Shown here piece by piece: positions 39,504 through 47,462 of a stretch of 64,000 nucleotides of DNA. A program made the translations under genes and the position numbers. Origin of the DNA: B1Sed10-231 sp046483385 (GTDB lineage: Bacteria; Planctomycetota; Brocadiia; SM23-32); contig JAWODG010000152.1 in the NCBI GenBank assembly GCA_046483385.1, positions 1 to 64,000 of the forward strand, written 5' to 3'. Below the pieces are notes generated by a model, which ran no database searches, had not been told where the DNA came from, and was given only the letters and a program-made list of their open reading frames with translations. Positions within the stretch are counted from its first letter, which is position 1. Each line of letters begins with the position of its first letter.

Positions 39504-40955
39504 CTATCGGGGCAGGTCCAGCCGCTCGAACTGCTCCGGCGGGGCTTCGTTCTCCTCCATCAGCCTCACCATGTGCTCGACCATCCGCTGCTCCACGTCC
39601 GCATCCCCGATGGGACTCTCCTGACCGGGGTCGGTCTCCATGTCGAACAGCAGGGTGCCCTGTTCGTGCGCGTTCCTGCGCCCCCCGGACGGGCACTTCA
39701 GGACCGGCATGTCTTTCGTAAAGCTGAACGGAGGGGCCAGCTCCGCCTCCCGCAACTCACCCGGCCCGAAGAACCCTCGCATGTGCGTGGGCATCAGCGT
39801 GTAGTTGTAAAGCGGGGCGTTGTCCGCGTTCGCCGGGGCGCGCATATAGACGTATCGCCCGTCGGTGCAGTTCACGTGCGCGCCGTGGATGCCGAACAGG
39901 CACGCCTCCCGCACCGGCTCGTCGTCCGCCAGCGCCCCCCGCAGGGGCACGCCCTGCATGTCCGGCGGTCGGTCGATGCCGAAGAACTCCAGTATGGTGG
40001 CGGGCATGTCGATCATCTGCACGAGGGCGTCGCACTCGGCGCCCTGCCGCCCGCTGCGCGGGTCCCAGATGAAGAGCGGCACATGAGCTATCTCGTCGTA
40101 AAACGGCTGGTGCATCTTCGCCCAGAAGCCATGCTCGCCCAGCATGAAGCCGTGGTCGGTGTTGACGATCAGCAGCGTGTCGTCCCACAGGCCGTGCCGG
40201 TCCATCAGGTCCAGCACGCGGCCCAACTGCGCGTCGCACATGCTCAGCAGCGCCGCGTAGAGGTAGCGGCAGTGCCGCACCAGTTCGGGCTCCTCCCGCA
40301 CCTCCCGGTACGGCGGCCAGTCGAAATCGAACTTGCCGAAGTCGTAGTCGTAGAGCGCCTGATAGTTCTCGTGGCTGAAGAACGGCTCGTGGGGATCGAA
40401 TGTCTCCACGTGCAGGAACCAATCGTCCTGGTCGTGGTTGGCCTCGATGAACTCCAGCCCGGCGGCGAACGTTTTGGCAACGGGCCAGTCGTCTTCTGAC
40501 TCCATGTGATGACGGTTGACCGGCTCCTGCTGGCGCGTGCCGCTTCGGTCGGACGGACGTATGGACGGATCGAGATCCCCCTTCCACGGGTCGCCCTGGT
40601 TGCCGCGCGATATCTCCCAGGTGCGGTAGCGCGTGTGGTAGGTCGCCCCGCCGTCCTCCCAGTAGTGCATGTGGTCGCTGGCCAGGTGCGTGTGCACGCC
40701 GTTCGCGCGGAGCAGTTCCGGCATGGAATCATCGAAGGGCTCCATTGGCCCCCAAGAGCGGTGCAGGAAGTTGTAGCGGCCCGTGTGCAGTTCCCGGCGG
40801 GCCGGCATGCACGGGGCGCTGCCCACGTAGCAGTTGCTGAACCGGACCGTCCGCTCGGCCAGCCGACGGAAGTTCGGCGCGTGCACCCAGTCGCAGCCGT
40901 AGGGCGGCAGGAAGGCGCGGTTGAGCGTGTCGAACATCAGCATGATCGCTTTCAT
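39504..40955 (-). CDS. Sulfatase, S1 type (third copy)
   Basis: 483 residues from MKAIMLMFDTLNRAFLPPYG (the metal Asp is Asp9, with T-L-N in place of the usual D-Q-Q). The sulfatase signature is CMPARRELHTG with Cys49 as formylglycine precursor. NTDHGFMLGEHGFWAK is the second metal motif and WFLHVETFDPHEPF lies between. There is no signal peptide. The divergent D-T-L-N start separates it from the other two sulfatases and resembles N-sulfoglucosamine or heparan-type sulfatase relatives, which is an inference. GGGGAACGG precedes the ATG. Confidence 0.93.
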   Translation of the reverse strand: MKAIMLMFDTLNRAFLPPYGCDWVHAPNFRRLAERTVRFSNCYVGSAPCMPARRELHTGRYNFLHRSWGPMEPFDDSMPELLRANGVHTHLASDHMHYWEDGGATYHTRYRTWEISRGNQGDPWKGDLDPSIRPSDRSGTRQQEPVNRHHMESEDDWPVAKTFAAGLEFIEANHDQDDWFLHVETFDPHEPFFSHENYQALYDYDFGKFDFDWPPYREVREEPELVRHCRYLYAALLSMCDAQLGRVLDLMDRHGLWDDTLLIVNTDHGFMLGEHGFWAKMHQPFYDEIAHVPLFIWDPRSGRQGAECDALVQMIDMPATILEFFGIDRPPDMQGVPLRGALADDEPVREACLFGIHGAHVNCTDGRYVYMRAPANADNAPLYNYTLMPTHMRGFFGPGELREAELAPPFSFTKDMPVLKCPSGGRRNAHEQGTLLFDMETDPGQESPIGDADVEQRMVEHMVRLMEENEAPPEQFERLDLPR

Positions 40956-40999
40956 GGACCGTTCCCCACTCGGAGTCTGGAACACGGAATGAGGACGTG

Positions 41000-41028
41000 A
41001 TTCTGACGGGCGCCTCGTGTCGTGTCAA
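41000..41028 (-). promoter_or_regulatory. Sigma-70 promoter of the third sulfatase
   Basis: On the minus strand a consensus TTGACA (41028-41023), 17 bases and CAGAAT (41005-41000), 44 bases before the ATG. Confidence 0.5.
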
Positions 41029-41070
41029 CCCGGCACATCCGGCGGCGGAGATATAGAGTCGTCTCGACGT

Positions 41071-41099
41071 TTGCAAACTCGAGTATCCTCAACTACCCT
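41071..41099 (+). promoter_or_regulatory. Promoter with palindrome upstream of the Gfo/Idh/MocA gene
   Basis: TTGCAA (41071-41076), 17 bases, TACCCT (41094-41099), 39 bases before the ATG. The -35 lies in a perfect palindrome GTTTGCAAAC (41069-41078), a possible operator half; the zinc promoter has the near-copy ATTTGCAAAC at 20038-20047. Confidence 0.4.
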
Positions 41100-41138
41100 G
41101 CCCCGAGGTTCGCAAATCTCTGCACAGGTTGAAGCGCT

Positions 41139-42197
41139 ATGAGCAAGGTGAGGATCGGTTTCGTCGGCGTCGGCACCATGGGCCAGATGGCCCACCTGCG
41201 CAACTACGCCGTTCTGGAAGACTGTGAGGTTGTCGCGCTGGCCGACCCCCGGGCCGAGACGGTCGCCCGGGTGGCCGAGCGCTACGGCGTGCCCACGACG
41301 TACAGCGACCATCACGCCCTTCTGGACGCGGAGGAACTGGATGGCGTGGTGGCCGTGCTCCCCTTCAACCGGCACGCCGCCGTTCTGCCGGACCTCTACG
41401 GACGGGTTCCCTGCCTGTTCACCGAGAAGCCTCTGGCCGTGGGCGTGGAAGCCGGGCGGCGACTGGCCCGAGCGGCCGAAGAAGCCGGCTGCGTCCACAT
41501 GGTGGGCTATCACAAGCGGTCCGACCCGGCCACCGAACGTGCCATTGAGGTGCTGAGCCGATGGCGGAGCACCGGCGAGGTGGGCGCCTTGCGCTACGTG
41601 CGCATCACGATGCCGCCGGGTGAATGGGTGCAGGGCGGCTTCACCGGCCTGATCGATGAGGGCGAGACAAAGCCGTCCGATGCAACGGAACCACCGCCGG
41701 ACGACATGCCGGAGGAGCAGGCGCAGGATTACGTGGCGTTCGTCAACTACTACATCCACCAGGTCAATCTGCTCCGGCACCTGATGGGCGAACCGTATCG
41801 CGTAACGCATGCCGATGAATCGGGAGTGCTGCTGGTCGCCGAGGGCGAGTCCGGCACCGCGGGCGTCATCGAGATGGCCCCCTATCGAACCAGCCGGACG
41901 TGGGAGGAATCCGCGCTGGTGGCCTTTGAACGGGGCTACGTTCACCTTGAACTGCCCGCGCCGATGGCGCTGAACCGGGCGGGCAGTGTCGAAGTTTACC
42001 AAGACCCGGAGGACGAGGAGCCGCAGCGCCTGCGACCGGTGCTTCCGCCCGTGCACGCTATGCGCCGCCAGGCGGAGAACTTCGTGACCGTCTGCCGGGG
42101 CGACAAAGATCCGCCCTGTGCGCCGGAGGAAGCCGTGGAAGACCTGGTGGTAGCCAGGGACTACATTCGCATGCGCTTCGGCACCCAGACCGACTGA
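41139..42197 (+). CDS. Gfo/Idh/MocA family oxidoreductase
   Basis: 352 residues. GFVGVGTMGQMAHL is the Rossmann nucleotide-binding motif (G-x-G-x-x-G), CLFTEKPLAV the conserved E-K-P active-site element, and VGYHKRSDPATERA the start of the C-terminal domain. These enzymes oxidise or reduce sugars, inositols and related compounds with NAD(P). No good ribosome site precedes the ATG. It is followed after 15 bases by the FG-GAP protein gene, and the two probably form an operon, divergent from the third sulfatase. Confidence 0.92.
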   Translation: MSKVRIGFVGVGTMGQMAHLRNYAVLEDCEVVALADPRAETVARVAERYGVPTTYSDHHALLDAEELDGVVAVLPFNRHAAVLPDLYGRVPCLFTEKPLAVGVEAGRRLARAAEEAGCVHMVGYHKRSDPATERAIEVLSRWRSTGEVGALRYVRITMPPGEWVQGGFTGLIDEGETKPSDATEPPPDDMPEEQAQDYVAFVNYYIHQVNLLRHLMGEPYRVTHADESGVLLVAEGESGTAGVIEMAPYRTSRTWEESALVAFERGYVHLELPAPMALNRAGSVEVYQDPEDEEPQRLRPVLPPVHAMRRQAENFVTVCRGDKDPPCAPEEAVEDLVVARDYIRMRFGTQTD

Positions 42198-42212
42198 GGG
42201 AGGAACAACGGG

Positions 42213-43316
42213 ATGCCACCCCTGCACTTCGACAAAACGCTGATCGCCGATGAGAGGTACGAAGCCGCCGCCGTCTTCGACGTGGACAATGACGGCGTGC
42301 CGGACATCGTGAGCGGGACCTACTGGTACCCCGGCCCCGACTTCGACCGGAAGTGCCGCGTGGGCGACGTGGCGGCCCACGGGGAGTATTTCGACCAGTT
42401 CGCCGTCATCCCGCTCGACGTCAACGGCAACGGCTACGTGGATTTCGTCACGGGCGGCTGGTTCGGCAACACGGTGCGCTGGCGCGAGAACCCGAAGGGC
42501 GAGCCGGACGCCGAATGGCCCGAGCACGTCATCGCGGAGGTCGGCAACGTGGAGGCCGTCCTCGCGTGGGACCTGGACGGCGACGGCATCGTCGAGATCG
42601 TGCCGAACACCCCGGGCGGACCCCAGCGCATCTACAAACTGGAGACCGACGACCAGGGCCGCGGACAGGCGACCTTCAGCGAGCACGTCATCTGCGACGG
42701 GCCCACGGGCCACGGACTGGGATTCGGCGACATCAACGGCAACGGTCGGCCGGACATCGTGCTACACAACGGGTGGCTGGAGGCGCCCGATGCGGGCCTG
42801 GACGACGAATGGGTCTTCCATCCGGAATTCGACCTCGGCTCGGCGAGCTGCCCTGTCATCGTGGCCGACGTGAACGGGGACGGACTGAACGACATCATCG
42901 TGGGGCAGTCCCACGGCTACGGGCTCGACTGGTGGGAGCAGCGCCTGGTGGACGGACGCCGCACCTGGCACCGCCACCCCATCGATCCGTTGAACAGCCA
43001 GTACCACTGCCTCTGGTGGGGCGACCTGGACGACGACGGCGAGCCGGAACTGGTGACCGGCACGCGCTATCGGGCCCATTGCGGGCATGACCCGGGCGCC
43101 TACGACGCCGTCGGCATCTACTACTTCAAGTGGACCGGAGAGGGATTCGCCAAGCAGGTCGTTGACTTCGGCCCGCCGCGGCAGGGCACCGGCTGCGGGA
43201 TTTGGTTCGACGTGGCCGACGTAACCGGCGACGAACGCCCGGACGTCATCGCCCCCGGCAAGGACGGGCTCTACCTCTTCCGCAACAGGGGTTTCGCGCA
43301 GCCGATGGGGGACTGA
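42213..43316 (+). CDS. FG-GAP/VCBS repeat protein (beta-propeller)
   Basis: 367 residues made of calcium-binding-like repeats: DVDNDGVPD, DVNGNGYVD, DLDGDGIVE, DINGNGRPD, DVNGDGLND, DLDDDGEPE and DVTGDERPD, about 50 residues apart. This spacing suggests a seven-bladed beta-propeller. Unlike most such proteins it has no recognisable signal peptide (it starts MPPLHFDKT), so it may be cytoplasmic or exported by another route. Pairing with a Gfo/Idh/MocA oxidoreductase suggests a role in the same sugar pathway. AGGAACAACGGG precedes the ATG. Confidence 0.87.
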   Translation: MPPLHFDKTLIADERYEAAAVFDVDNDGVPDIVSGTYWYPGPDFDRKCRVGDVAAHGEYFDQFAVIPLDVNGNGYVDFVTGGWFGNTVRWRENPKGEPDAEWPEHVIAEVGNVEAVLAWDLDGDGIVEIVPNTPGGPQRIYKLETDDQGRGQATFSEHVICDGPTGHGLGFGDINGNGRPDIVLHNGWLEAPDAGLDDEWVFHPEFDLGSASCPVIVADVNGDGLNDIIVGQSHGYGLDWWEQRLVDGRRTWHRHPIDPLNSQYHCLWWGDLDDDGEPELVTGTRYRAHCGHDPGAYDAVGIYYFKWTGEGFAKQVVDFGPPRQGTGCGIWFDVADVTGDERPDVIAPGKDGLYLFRNRGFAQPMGD

Positions 43317-43374
43317 GCGTCCGCGTTGCGCCGTCTCATTCCCCTCAGCACCTGACGAACGATGGGTTCCCTCC

Positions 43375-43416
43375 CCAGGCATGTATGCTTGCCTGGCCGG
43401 CCGTACGGGATAAAAT
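43375..43416 (+). promoter_or_regulatory. Promoter overlapping an inverted repeat
   Basis: TTGCCT (43389-43394), a 16-base spacer and TAAAAT (43411-43416), 39 bases before the next ATG. A dyad CCAGGCA/TGCCTGG (43375-43381, 43390-43396, 8 bases between) covers the -35. It could be an operator, or the weak end structure of the preceding transcript. Confidence 0.45.
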
Positions 43417-43455
43417 GGCCTTTTGGTCTCAGCGCCTCCGAGAGGGCGGATGCCG

Positions 43456-43755
43456 ATGGCGACCTCGCTGACCCCACAAGAGTATGAGATGGAGTTGGAG
43501 AGCCTCCGCGACTCGATCACCGCCTATATAGAGCGCGGGGAGGGGGAATACAAACGCATCCGGCGCCGCGCCGAAGAGCTGCTGCTTCTTCGCCATGAAT
43601 TCCCGGAGGTCTATGCCCGTCACGAGGACATCGAGGGCATCATTGCCGACCTGCTGGCCCGCGAGAAGCAGAAGGAGTTCATGTCGTGGTATAAGGAGGA
43701 GGAGGAAGCGCCGGGCTGTCTGGTCGGCTGGCTCTTCCGCCGCAAGGAGGAGTAG
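43456..43755 (+). CDS. Small helical protein of unknown function
   Basis: 99 residues from MATSLTPQEY. It is strongly charged and helical throughout (LESLRDSITAYIERGEGEYK, RIRRRAEELLLLRHEFPEVY), ending in a short hydrophobic patch APGCLVGWLFRRKEE. No domain is recognised. GAGGG at 43442-43446 suits this ATG; an ATG two codons upstream is too close to the site. It has its own promoter. It stops three bases before the anti-sigma gene on the other strand. Confidence 0.65.
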   Translation: MATSLTPQEYEMELESLRDSITAYIERGEGEYKRIRRRAEELLLLRHEFPEVYARHEDIEGIIADLLAREKQKEFMSWYKEEEEAPGCLVGWLFRRKEE

Positions 43756-43758
43756 TCC

Positions 43759-45027
43759 TCAGCGTGCTTGGCCGGGGACCTCTTGCTTCGGGCCTATGCG
43801 CACCTGCAGGTTCACCGTCTCCGGGCGTGGTCCCGCCACGGTCTCAAGGCTCTGGCGGATTCCCGTGTGCCACCCAGTCCGTTCCTGCACTTCACGAGGG
43901 GCAACCGTGGTTCTCTCTTGCTTTTCAGAGGCGGCTTGCTGGTAGGTATTGTACCGTTCCACAATGTTCCGCAGGAAAGCTCGTTCCGGCGCCATAGTGT
44001 TGCGTAAGCTTTGGTCAGCGGGCCCGACCATGCCCGCCAGCTCGCCCAGCAGGTCAGTATAATTCTGTCCGGGCACCTGGAAGTACGCACACACCGTCCC
44101 GCCCTCAGCCACCTCCAGAACCGCGTGCACACCGTATCTATTGGCCGCCTCCACGGCTCTCACCAGGGCCCTCGCGGGCCCGTCGACGGCCAAATCCAGC
44201 ACCTGTTGCACGTCCGCGTCGCGCGGAGCCACGTCGGCCGAGGCCTGTCTGAAAAGCAGTCGTTGCTCGGGCCGCGCAGCCGCTCGGTCTGTAAACCGCG
44301 ACGTCACGTCCTCCGGCGCGGTCGGGCGGGGAACGCCCCTGCTTTCCGGGAGGCCCTCCAGCGTCGCCGTCATGTTACCGGGTGCATCTGTCACGGGCAC
44401 GGCCATTTCCGCGCCCGCATCTTCTGTCTCAACGGACTGCTGGGGCGCGACGATGCGGTCCGGCTGGGCCATCCGCCTATTCAGGCCCGAAAGCAAGCCC
44501 TCCTCAGTCTCTGGTTCGGGTTCCCCCGAAGTCGCCAGCTCGAACTCACCTCCCACCGATTTCGGACTTTCGGCCATACGTCGCACCGAATGGGCCTGTG
44601 TTCTGTCAGGCTGGTCCAAAGCGGGTCCTTCCCCGGCGGCCTCCTCTACGTCGCTCCGGGCCAGGGTGCGCTCGCCGCGAGGACGGAACAAGCCGTTCTG
44701 GCTGACGAGGAAGGTGGCGCCCACAACCAGCAGGAACATGGCGGCCACGGGCAGCGCTCTGGCCCAGATGAGTTTCACCAGCCGCCTCTGGGGGGTGCGT
44801 TCCCGCGCGGCCAACCGCTCGCGGACCCCTGCGGCGAAACCGTCCGGCGCGCGCAGGACAGGCAGTTCACGGACTGATTCCACGGCCCGGCGGAGGGGCG
44901 CCAGCTCAGCCCGACAGCGCTCGCACGATTCGAGGTGCGCCTCCAGCGCCTCCCGCTCGGCCGCATCCAGAGCATCGTCCAGATACTCGGAGAACCGTTC
45001 TTGATATTGTCGGCATTCGGTGTTCAT
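43759..45027 (-). CDS. Membrane anti-sigma factor with zinc-binding domain
   Basis: 422 residues. The N-terminus contains Cys5, His31, Cys35 and Cys38 (HLESCERC), the H-x3-C-x2-C anti-sigma (ZAS) motif. A transmembrane helix lies near 90-108 (LPVAAMFLLVVGATFLV). The following 300 residues should be periplasmic, Pro/Glu-rich at first, then an ordered region (AVEAANRYGVHAVLEVAEGG) that may sense a signal. Its start overlaps the sigma factor stop (ATGA). It should hold the adjacent sigma at the membrane. Confidence 0.88.
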   Translation of the reverse strand: MNTECRQYQERFSEYLDDALDAAEREALEAHLESCERCRAELAPLRRAVESVRELPVLRAPDGFAAGVRERLAARERTPQRRLVKLIWARALPVAAMFLLVVGATFLVSQNGLFRPRGERTLARSDVEEAAGEGPALDQPDRTQAHSVRRMAESPKSVGGEFELATSGEPEPETEEGLLSGLNRRMAQPDRIVAPQQSVETEDAGAEMAVPVTDAPGNMTATLEGLPESRGVPRPTAPEDVTSRFTDRAAARPEQRLLFRQASADVAPRDADVQQVLDLAVDGPARALVRAVEAANRYGVHAVLEVAEGGTVCAYFQVPGQNYTDLLGELAGMVGPADQSLRNTMAPERAFLRNIVERYNTYQQAASEKQERTTVAPREVQERTGWHTGIRQSLETVAGPRPETVNLQVRIGPKQEVPGQAR

Positions 45028-45611
45028 CGCGTCTCTTCGAAATACGGTTCCAACAGTTCCTTAAGTTCCTGGCGCGCGCGGTAGAGGCGGCTCTTCACCG
45101 TCCCCTCGGGCACATCCAGCACGGAGGCCAGCTCCGCGTAGGACATGCCCCGTATGTCGCGCAACACGATTATCTCCCGCAAGTCCTCGTTCAGCTCGGC
45201 TATTGCGCAGCGCACGGCGGCGATATCCTCGCCCCGCATGGTGGCCCGCAGAGGGCCGTCCGTTTCGGCGGCGGGCGCAATGTCCGGGCGCGTCTCGTCC
45301 TCCCGGGCGCGCTCCAGGCTCAGCATATTCCGCCGCTTCGAGCGCCGCCAGTAGTTGCGAACCATGTTCAGCATGATCCCATACACCCAGGTCGTGAACT
45401 TGGACCTCCCTTCGAACCCATCCAGGTTGTCGAAGGCACGGACGAAGACTTCCTGCGCCAGGTCCTCGGTGTCCTTCTCATCGCCCACAAGGTGGAACAC
45501 CGAGTTGTACACGTAGTCCTGGTGCCGCTCCACGAGCAGTCCGAACGCCTGCACGTCGCCGTCCTGGGCGCGCCGAACCAACTCCGCATCGCTGGGGGAC
45601 GTCTCGCCCAT
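45024..45611 (-). CDS. ECF-type RNA polymerase sigma factor (SigE/RpoE-like)
   Basis: 195 residues with ECF domains 2 and 4 only: EDLAQEVFVRAFDNLDGFEG (region 2.1-2.2), FTTWVYGIMLNMVRNYWRRS (2.3-2.4), a linker, and LREIIVLRDIRGMSYAEL, EGTVKSRLYRARQELKE (region 4.2 helix-turn-helix). It directs polymerase to stress promoters when released by the anti-sigma encoded next to it. GAAGGG is seven bases before the ATG. A promoter of the type it should read lies directly upstream. Confidence 0.95.
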   Translation of the reverse strand: MGETSPSDAELVRRAQDGDVQAFGLLVERHQDYVYNSVFHLVGDEKDTEDLAQEVFVRAFDNLDGFEGRSKFTTWVYGIMLNMVRNYWRRSKRRNMLSLERAREDETRPDIAPAAETDGPLRATMRGEDIAAVRCAIAELNEDLREIIVLRDIRGMSYAELASVLDVPEGTVKSRLYRARQELKELLEPYFEETR

Positions 45612-45629
45612 GCGTGCCCTTCATAATCT

Positions 45630-45657
45630 TTAGACGCATCAGATGGGTTTTTGTTCC
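45630..45657 (-). promoter_or_regulatory. Sigma-E-type promoter of the sigma/anti-sigma operon
   Basis: The minus strand reads GGAACA (45657-45652), 16 bases, GTCTAA (45635-45630), very close to the ECF/sigma-E consensus GGAAC and GTCTAA. It is 18 bases before the sigma start codon, leaving a short leader that still holds GAAGGG. No TTGACA/TATAAT pair is seen here. This implies autoregulation. Confidence 0.7.
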
Positions 45658-45799
45658 AACGTCGACGGCACATCTCCAGCACGTGCATAATATAGCCGAA
45701 AGAGCCGCCGGAGCAAAAGGCCGCACAGGCGGAGCTTGCAGACGTCGACACCACGCACTACACTCGGGCAGCGACCCCAAGACCAGAGCGGAAAACGGG

Positions 45800-46363
45800 A
45801 TGCAGCAATCTACCACATGGGCGCAAGCGATGGCGGCGACGCTCGCCGGGGCTGAGTCCGCGGCCGTGGACATCATGGAGTCCCTCGGCCCCATCCGCCC
45901 CCAGCAGAGCGGCTGGACGACGCGGCGAACCATAGCGGTGGGGCTGGCGGTCGGCTTTGTGATTGTGGCCTTCTACTTCCTCTACAGGGGCCGCCGGCGG
46001 CGGCATCGAGTGAAGAGGCAACCGGCACCGCGCCCCGATGCAGCCCTGCCCACCCGCCCGGAGGACGGCGAAGCGCCGCAGTTTTACCGGCGTTTGGTGG
46101 GGGGACTGCGGGCCGCGCTGAACGGAGGGGAAGCCCACAGCTACACCGCCCGAGAGTTGGCGGACGCGCTAACGGCGCAACTGCCGGACAGCGAAGCGGA
46201 CGGCATCCGCGAAAAGGTGGAGACCATGGTCCGGCGGACCGAGGAGGCGGCCTACGGCGGCGTTGACGTGGACGTCTCGGACCGGCGGGCCGACCTCGAG
46301 CTGGCCAGAGACCTGCTGGAGCGCCTCGGGGCCCGTCCCCGCGAGACCGGAGGCGAACCGTGA
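45800..46363 (+). CDS. Membrane protein upstream of the BatA-like gene (DUF4381/DUF4129-like)
   Basis: 187 residues. One central transmembrane helix (TIAVGLAVGFVIVAFYFLYRG, about 44-64) is followed by a basic stretch and a cytoplasmic helical domain: GEAHSYTARELADALTAQLP and ETMVRRTEEAAYGG. The T-A-R-E-L-A-D-A-L ... Y-G-G pattern recalls the tail domains of proteins encoded in MoxR/Bat aerotolerance operons. Assignment is by context as much as by sequence. The ribosome site (GGAAAACGGG) is weak. The stop overlaps the GTG start of the next gene. Confidence 0.65.
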   Translation: MQQSTTWAQAMAATLAGAESAAVDIMESLGPIRPQQSGWTTRRTIAVGLAVGFVIVAFYFLYRGRRRRHRVKRQPAPRPDAALPTRPEDGEAPQFYRRLVGGLRAALNGGEAHSYTARELADALTAQLPDSEADGIREKVETMVRRTEEAAYGGVDVDVSDRRADLELARDLLERLGARPRETGGEP

Positions 46364-47328
46364 CCCTGGTCCGTCCGCTGGTGCTGTTGTTGCTTCTGCC
46401 CCTGTTTCTGCTGCGGCGACGAGGCGCCCACCGCCCCCCCGTCGCGCTGCCCGGGCCGAGCGAACCCACTTTGCGAGTCCGGCTTGTCCCCCTCCCCCGC
46501 CACCTCGCCACGCTCGCAGCGGCATTGGCCGTACTGGCGGCCGCCGGGCCGACGGAACTGGCCGCCTACCGCCCGGACCGCCGAATGGCCCGCGACATCG
46601 TTCTCGCGCTCGACACGTCCGAGAGCATGCGTGCTGTGGACTTCGCCCCGGGCGGACGACCCGCCTCCCGCATGGCGGCCGCCCGGCGGTTCGCCGCCGA
46701 GTTCATCCGACGCCGCGAGGGCGACCGCATCGGCATCGTCGCCTTCGGCGGGCGCGCCGTCACGCAGTGCCCCCTGACCTTTGACCGCGAAATCGCGGTA
46801 CGGTTGCTCGATTACGTTGAGCCGGAGATGCTGGGCAAGCGCACGGCGCTCGGAGACGGCCTGGGGCTGGCGACCGCCCGCCTGGACGGAGGCGGCGCCT
46901 GCGTGCTGATCAGCGACGGGCAGAACACGGCGGGCACCCTCAGTCCGGAGCGGGCCGCAGAGGCGGCGGCCGAGAAAGGCGTCCGCGTCTACGCCATCGC
47001 GGTGGGCTCTGAAGGCCCCGTTCCCGTCCCGGCCCGCATGCCGTCGGGCCGCACGCGCACGGTGATGAAGGATTACCAGTTGGACGAGGCCACACTCCGC
47101 CAGGTGGCCAAAGCAACCGGTGGAAAGTATTTCCGCGCCGATGACGCGGAGACTCTCCGAAGCGTCTTCGCAGAAATCGACACACTGGAGGAAACGCCGA
47201 AGAAGACGGTGCGACCGGCACGGGCCGGTGCGTGGGTCACGGGACTGACGGTCGCCGCGGCCGTTTGTCTTCTGGTGGCGCTCGTCCTGTCCGCCACCGC
47301 CCTGCGAACAGCGCCCGTGCTGAAGTGA
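46360..47328 (+). CDS. VWA-domain membrane protein, BatA-like
   Basis: 322 residues. Two N-terminal hydrophobic segments (PLVLLLLLPLFLLRR, LATLAAALAVLAAAG) precede a von Willebrand A domain with the MIDAS motif DTSESM, a GKRTALGDG threonine site and ISDGQN, then a last transmembrane helix (GLTVAAAVCLLVALVLSATA). This is the BatA/BatB architecture of Bacteroides aerotolerance operons. The GTG start has GGAGG seven bases upstream and overlaps the preceding stop. No MoxR ATPase or DUF58 gene is next to it. Confidence 0.88.
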   Translation: MTLVRPLVLLLLLPLFLLRRRGAHRPPVALPGPSEPTLRVRLVPLPRHLATLAAALAVLAAAGPTELAAYRPDRRMARDIVLALDTSESMRAVDFAPGGRPASRMAAARRFAAEFIRRREGDRIGIVAFGGRAVTQCPLTFDREIAVRLLDYVEPEMLGKRTALGDGLGLATARLDGGGACVLISDGQNTAGTLSPERAAEAAAEKGVRVYAIAVGSEGPVPVPARMPSGRTRTVMKDYQLDEATLRQVAKATGGKYFRADDAETLRSVFAEIDTLEETPKKTVRPARAGAWVTGLTVAAAVCLLVALVLSATALRTAPVLK

Positions 47329-47363
47329 GTGCAGATGCGTAGCGCCAGTTCCACCCTCCGCTG

Positions 47364-47386
47364 CCGGCCGCCGGGCGGCCGGTTTT
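47364..47386 (+). terminator. Rho-independent terminator after the BatA-like gene
   Basis: A perfect 8-bp stem CCGGCCGC/GCGGCCGG (47364-47371, 47375-47382) with loop CGG is followed at once by TTTT. It begins 36 bases past the stop. Confidence 0.6.
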
Positions 47387-47462
47387 GGAGTGCGAGCCCG
47401 CCGTATGGGAAGCGGCACATCAGGAAGGCTGCGGACAGAAAGCGCGAGACGACATCACATCC

